From positions 1 to 12,780 of the forward strand of contig FLMG01003451.1 of the NCBI GenBank assembly GCA_900088475.1: DNA of 12,780 nt, read 5' to 3'. Numbering within the stretch: position 1 is the first letter of the stretch; each line of letters begins with the position of its first letter. Below, piece by piece: positions 7,842 through 12,780 of the stretch. A program made the position numbers and the translations under genes. This DNA is from Hyphochytrium catenoides (lineage: Eukaryota > Sar > Hyphochytriomycetes > Hyphochytriales > Hyphochytriaceae). The notes below the pieces were generated by a model, which saw nothing but the letters and a program-made list of their open reading frames with translations, was not told where the DNA came from and did no database searches.

Positions 7842-8103
7842 CGTCCCGCTTCGGATGTTGATGATTTTTTTATAAAAACTGCAAAGGAGCCCAAAAAATC
7901 TTGTCTGGACATCAATCTTCACCAGAGAACTCCGTTGTTATTGGATTATTCATAGCTTCTTGCTAGTCTTCAGAAGGGAGCTTGGGCAGAGCTGCCAGTG
8001 GAAGTCAGAAGTTAGCTTTAAGTGAAAGGACGCGCTTCACGGGAGCGTGCTTAGAGCCTGCATGAGCAGGGAAGCATCACAAAGTCATCCTTGCTAGCCA
8101 CAA

Positions 8104-10755
8104 ATGCACCACAACGTGCGAACAAGAATGGTGTTCGCGGTCTCGTTGGCCCGATGGGCCACTGGGGCCAGGGGACTTGGCAGCAGAGAGAGAATTAGTA
8201 AGCGTGCCATTTCATCCCTCATCTATCAGGAACATGGCCATCCGAGCCAGGTGCTAAGGTGCCCATACTGTTTAGCTGAAGTTTGATGACTCCAACTACT
8301 CGGCCCTTCTTTCTTATCTTACTCTCCTACCGCGTACTGTCTCCCTCCCTATAATCAGTCATTTTCTCACCTGTCCTGTCGCTGAAGGCTTTAGCGCCCA
8401 CCTTGCCTTGGAAATACTCCTGTCGGCTCTTCCCTCCCATGTTCTCCGTATTTCTGTATGCACTCCTTCCTCTTCCATCTTTAGTACTTCCTTTCTTGGT
8501 CTTTACCGCTTCACTGTCGCCCTGTCCGTCCGATTCTCACCGGGCCGAATGTTATGACGACCTTCTTCTTAATCTTTCTTGATCACAGACTAACTAATGA
8601 TGGACAAGTCCTTCCGTCTCCGGGCCCAGGAGAAGTTTTAATCAAATTCTTGGCCTGCCCTATGAATCCAGCGGACTTCAACATGGTAGGCTCAAGGCCC
8701 CTTGCTCTCTTTCCTTCTCACTGAGTGTTCTTACATGCACTTCTACCTGGACTATTGCTGCCTTTTTGCTTGTCTATCGTTGCTCTTTAGTCTGTGTGGT
8801 CTTGATCATCTAAAGAGCTCGGTCAATGAATTAGCCCAATGCATCTTATCCTTCACACCTTGATTTTGGTTCAGATAGAAGGGAACTATGGCCTCCTCCC
8901 TCCACTGCCTGCTATTGGAGGAAATGAGGGGGTTGCGATCGTAGAGAGGGTGGGCGAAGGCGTTATGGACCTGCAAAAAGGAGATTGGGTCATTCCCTCC
9001 CAGGCAGGCTTTGGTGCGCATTTCTGTCCGTTCTTTTTCGATTGTCCGGCCATCTATGCCATGCCTTCCCCTTTTCATCTTTCCTGAGATACTATGGTCT
9101 ATTGAGTTCGCTCACTGTGGAACTAGTGCTTTGCTCATCAACTCCGGTAGATGGCAAAGAGAGGGATGATCTGTGTCATGTCTATCTTGGATTGCTTATA
9201 TAGATAAACTTGCCCTCCTCATCTGATACACTTGGTACACTGAACTCATATGGTGCTTCCTTTGTCAGGGACATGGAGAGATGCTGCGCTGGCTCCGGCT
9301 GGGTCCCTGACCCAAGTACCGAATGATATACCCCTTGACTTTGCAGCCTGCATAGCGGTAAATCCTTGTACAGCCTATCGGCTACTCTCGGACTTCGTAA
9401 CTCTTCGCTCCGGAGAGGTCATAGTGCAGAACGGAGCTACCTCCAGTGTTGGACAAGCGGTGCTCCAGCTCTGTCAGCGCCGAGGAATAAAGACCATAAA
9501 CATAGTTAGAGACAGTACGTTCTCAGACGAGAGGGAAAACTGGTTAAGGCGCTTAGGTGCTACAGAAATCGTGACCGACAAAATGCTGAAAGATAAGGTG
9601 AAACCACTTCGCTTTGTCCTCCTCCTCCGGTGTCTCTCTGTTTATCGCTATGCCAAAGGCAGGTTATATCGGTAGACTTCTGACTCCACATTTGGTCCTT
9701 GTCTTCCTTATGTGTGAACAGTCGTCCGTCATGATGAAGCTAAAGTCCATTTTACCCTCCTCTCTATGCAGAACCTTGTAAAGGCGATTCTTAAGCGTGT
9801 TGGGATTCCTAAGCTGGGCTTGAACTGTGTAGGAGGAGAGACGGGGACCGGAACGGCCGCCTTGCTAGGGTGCGTATTGCTACCTCGCCATGTCTTTGCT
9901 AAACGGAGTACATCGTGCGCGATATCTCCCTTTTTTGTTGTTGCTGTGGCCGCTTTAGCTCGAAGGTTAACCTCGGTTGATTGCGATTATCCAATAGCCT
10001 TGGCCCTCAAAGACTTCACACTCCGTACTAAGTCTACCTTCTATTTTTTGTCTACGGTCTTGATGGCACAATACTTTTGCTTCAGGGAAGGCGGGACATT
10101 GGTCACTTATGGCGGTATGTCTAAGGAGCCAGTTAAAGTGCCAACAGGGTTCTTCATCTTTAAGGACATTACCTTCAAGGGATACTGGATGACGCGGTAT
10201 GAATATAGAAGTATTGAAGAAAGTCCATGTGCTTGACTGTTTCATCACCTTGCCTGGATTACGAGACCTTGCTTTTGGGCAGCTTCCCCTGTCTTTTCCT
10301 GTTAATGCCATGGGTTTCCCCGGATTAAGGCTACGTTCACTGGTATTATTTTCCTTTGTCTCTTCCCACTTTATCTGACTCTATGCAGCTGGGTAAAGCG
10401 TCACAGTAAAGAGGAGAGACAAGAAATGATTCGAGCTTTAGGGGAGATGGCAAAGAAAGGCGAGCTTTCAGTGGAAGTAGAACGGTTCCCAATAGAGGAC
10501 TACTCTAAGGTGCCGTAGCTAAGATTTTTAGTGTTGCTGATAGACTCTTGGTCCGACTGGGGTCTCTAGGTACCTGCTCTTGCCCCAGAAGCAAACTTAA
10601 GCAGTTCTAGTCCAGTCGTTCGTTTCCGCTCAGATTGGCTATGTTCTCACTTGTACCGGCGCCTTTACTAACATCTCGTATACTGTTAGGCTTTAGAAAG
10701 CGCCTTGACAGGAGGGAGGAAGAAGTCACTCATCGTTTTCCCTAAGAACCTGTAA
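8104..10755 (+). CDS. MECR: Mitochondrial trans-2-enoyl-CoA (enoyl-thioester) reductase, MECR/ETR1
   Basis: This enzyme performs the NADPH-dependent last step of type II mitochondrial fatty-acid synthesis, the pathway that supplies the lipoate precursor, and belongs to the zinc-free medium-chain dehydrogenases. Eight exons join in frame: 8104-8258, 8589-8685, 8875-9013, 9269-9597, 9772-9869, 10086-10196, 10389-10509 and 10690-10755, giving 371 aa (human about 373). Residues 1-38 are Arg/Ser/Ala-rich without clear acidic bias, a likely mitochondrial presequence; Met9 (8128) is an alternative start. Motifs: YQEHGHPSQVL (41-51), MNPADFNM (77-84), IEGNYGLLP (85-93) with Tyr89 at the family's catalytic tyrosine, GGNEGVA (99-105), KGDWVIP (119-125), VNPCTAYRLL (161-170), the nucleotide-binding turn QNGATSSVGQAV (183-194), TINIVRD (206-212), LGLNCVGGE (255-263), GGTLVTYGGMSKEPV (275-289), FKDITFKGYW (298-307) and IEDYSKALESAL (345-356). 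Donors are mixed (GTGCCC, GTAGGC, GTGCGC, GTGAAA, GTGCGT, GTATGA, GTGCCG). Introns are 330, 189, 255, 174, 216, 192 and 180 bases, all multiples of three. Confidence 0.96.
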
Positions 10756-12780
10756 GAAGCCCAAAATTAACGAGGCAGATTGTCCCTGCGAGCATTAGGA
10801 CACCACAGTAGCACCACTGCGTGAAAGAGAAGGAACAAAGAGTAGGGAATGGCCTACCATTCCATTTTGCCTTTGTTACGCTGTCAGCCATCTACCCTGT
10901 GCTGATTTGACTTGACAAGAAGAGATCAACATGGCCGTGATGGAGTTGTCGGCCACCAGCAAGGGGCTGACCTCAATTATCCCGCCGAGTTGGAAGCTCT
11001 ATTGACTTACCAGAAGACATGAATGATGGAGTGTAAGGCACCGCATTTATCTTTTGTACCAAGAAGCAACTGTTGCCCGCCGTCGGGCCAACTGAGAACT
11101 CGCCTGGGATTACGGTAAGGGTTAACAGCTTGTCCTCCTTCTCCTTATCACCACCTGCTGTTAGCCTTTTTGCTTAGCTGAGTGAGGATAGCATAGCCTT
11201 GGGCGGTCATTCCCAGTATCTGCGATAGACAGCGCTATATATGTAGATATAACAGAAAGAGTCTACAGAGCTCCAATAAGCTCTTGATTAGAGTAGTAAA
11301 TCCAGCACTGTTTACCTCGTTATTATACGCCGATGGAGATCATTATTGCGTATGAGGAGAAGGTTCCTCTTGTCATCTTCCTCCTCGCTCTCTAAGCCTG
11401 TTACTACTATGAGTTAGAGTCCTTTAGGCCTTCATAGCCCTGTGCATGGTGTCACTGCTACTTGATAAACACTACTATGGCCGGTCCATTGGTTCAGTGA
11501 GAAGTGACAGTGTCCCTTCCCCGTCTTACTACCTTTATTAGGCTGTATAATAGCAGCACTGCTTGCTTTGGTCAATCAGCAGCAGTCCTCTATTATTATC
11601 CTTCACGAGTAGTTCAGGGTTGGCGCCAGGACAACAACTATAACATCAGTCAGGAACTTCAATTTTACTTCATCCTATCTCAAGAAGCTGCGCCAGCGTC
11701 AGACAGCATCGGCGATGGGTCTTCGTTCTTTTACTCTTCTTCCTCCGTCCACTGATTGATTGTGGTGGTCTGTTTGTTATTATAAGTGAGGCGGGTCACA
11801 ATCAAGCCCTCCTAATAACAGCAACTATTATCAACTCGCTCTTTTCGGCTGCCGAAGGAAGACTATAATAAGGACGACGGCGACGATGGATGGTGATAAA
11901 TAATATCCAGCCAGGAAGTAGTCAAATCATCATCCCTCCTTGAACTATAATGGTGCATTTGATTGACAGATAGGGAAGGGATAATATAACAGAAGGACAT
12001 CAAGAACCTTCTGCTGATGAAGTAAGCAGCAGAAAGAAGAAGAAGAAGGAGAAGCGGTGACGCGAAGCGGAAAGAAAGGACAAGAATGAACGAACGAAGA
12101 AAGCGACGGCGGCGACCTTTCGTTGGTCCATGAAGAATTTATAAACAAAGAGGAGGAGAGGAGTGCCATTCATGGCGGTCAGCAGTGAATGAAGGGAGGA
12201 GAACCTCTTCGTATGTAGTAACCCTGTCATTTATATATTGGCCCATTAATGGGTACTATAAAATGCCTTATAACAACAATAACTTGGAGCTCAACAAAAA
12301 TTAGTGCCAAAGTGTCCTTCATAAGAATCTTCGTTTCTCATCTTATAAAGCGCAGATTGCAATTTCCTAAGCACCATGGCAATCCACTGAGTCTGCCGGA
12401 CAAGCTGTCCATACATTACATCTCCATCCGAGGTCTGTGGAGCGAGAAATCTGCACTCAAAGCTGCTAGTGGTGGCTATTTTCATAAATCATAGCCAATA
12501 CAACAAACGTATCAGGGCTACTAAAAGTCGATCTGCTGCCAAGGAATGATCTACTATTATCCTTGACGCGCTACGACAAGCTCCCCTGAAAGGACTTCTC
12601 GTGGTCAAGTCAGAGATTGCCAGATTCGTTGATCTTGCAGATGAAATCTTCATTGAAGAGATCTTCATCTGCAAATCTCTGCTAGAAAGATAAAGAAAAG
12701 TGATCAGCTTCCACTTCCTGGACCAACCAGACTTCATTTTTACATTGTGAGATGTGGAAGTGCCAAGAAATGAGAACCGA
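10756..12780. other. No supported gene: AT-richer region downstream of MECR
   Basis: The left end should hold the MECR 3' UTR. Beyond it I find only short open frames on both strands and no family motif I trust. The + strand is GA-rich at about 12020-12160, which makes the - strand frames there Ser/Phe/Leu-rich. A GTAAGG donor-like site at 11115 follows an open stretch from about 11039, and a 37-codon open stretch lies on the - strand at about 10885-11000, but neither can be tied to a gene. No tRNA B-box or snRNA signature was seen by eye. Confidence 0.45.
12635..12674. repeat. Inverted repeat with 11-bp perfect arms
   Basis: TTGCAGATGAA (12635-12645) pairs exactly with TTCATCTGCAA (12664-12674). 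The 18-base loop can itself pair (CTTC with GAAG around ATT), giving a longer imperfect hairpin. It lies in a stretch with no gene. It is not followed by a T run, so there is no sign of a polymerase III terminator. Confidence 0.8.

Larger units (their letters stand above)
7097..8103. promoter_or_regulatory. Divergent intergenic region between the SBDS-like gene and MECR
   Basis: About 1 kb separates the two start codons. The + strand is purine-rich at about 7370-7550, so the leader side of the leftward gene is pyrimidine-rich. CCAAT or its complement occurs at 7147-7151, 7558-7562 and 7940-7944. A TATAAAA-like site within an AT run lies at 7865-7877, 227 bases before the MECR start. A short upstream open frame, ATG at 8062 to TAG at 8095-8097, ends six bases before the MECR ATG. 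Open frames on the - strand at 7255-7676 are composition-driven and carry no motif I know. No RNA gene was recognised. Confidence 0.45.

Noticed and set aside
8147-8161. Hairpin TGGCCC-GAT-GGGCCA near the MECR start
   Set aside because: It lies in presequence codons, is short, and can be explained by GC-rich codons.
10885-11000. 37-codon open stretch on the - strand with protein-like sequence (VSPLLVADNSITAMLI)
   Set aside because: It is bounded by stops, has no family match I can name, and no clear splice partner nearby.
11039-11115. Open stretch on + (FCTKKQLLPAVGPTENSPGIT) ending at a GTAAGG
   Set aside because: The donor-like site is attractive, but no start, preceding acceptor or following exon could be joined with confidence.
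1-12780. CRISPR arrays, bacterial operons, tRNA, rRNA or spliceosomal snRNA genes
   Set aside because: No spaced direct repeats, ribosome-binding-site gene strings, tRNA B-box or snRNA core motifs were seen by eye on either strand. A covariance-model search would be the proper test for RNA genes.

Overview
This is nuclear DNA of a eukaryote. Every recognisable multi-exon protein has to be assembled across short GT..AG introns (59 to 330 bases), genes are well spaced, there is no operon structure, and long CT/GA microsatellites lie between genes. The mix of an Arp2/3 subunit, a mitochondrial enoyl reductase, a membrane-anchored Yellow/royal-jelly-type propeller and a stand-alone fungal-type SBDS domain suits a microbial eukaryote. 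An alga of the stramenopile type is my guess, but the sequence does not fix the lineage.

Layout. Bases 1-2830 hold no firmly recognised gene. They are GA-rich on the + strand to about 850 and CT-rich on the + strand from about 1000 to 2300. One possible exon sits at the left edge (- strand) and one unassigned open frame at 2167-2529 (+). From 2831 onward there are four genes on strictly alternating strands. ARPC3 (-, 2831-3962, six exons, 175 aa) is an Arp2/3 complex subunit. A Yellow/MRJP-family beta-propeller with an N-terminal membrane anchor (+, 4636-6415, three exons, 429 aa) is divergent from it. A 107-aa SBDS/Rtc3-like protein (-, 6773-7096, one exon) converges on the propeller gene. 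Mitochondrial trans-2-enoyl-CoA reductase MECR/ETR1 (+, 8104-10755, eight exons, 371 aa) is divergent from the SBDS-like gene. Bases 10756-12780 hold no gene I can support.

The four genes are separate housekeeping functions: actin nucleation; an extracytoplasmic propeller of unknown substrate; an RNA- or ribosome-linked small domain; and the last step of mitochondrial fatty-acid synthesis. Nothing suggests a shared pathway. The links are positional: two divergent promoter regions (3963-4635 and 7097-8103) and one convergent 3' region (6416-6772).

The most unusual point is that all seven introns of the enoyl reductase gene are multiples of three, so all eight exons lie in one genomic reading frame, and one of these introns has no stop codon. 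The ARPC3 gene has an intron directly after its start codon and a perfect 22-bp tandem duplication beside one splice acceptor. I did not find a clear undescribed multi-gene system. All gene models come from reading the sequence by eye, with family motifs recalled rather than searched.
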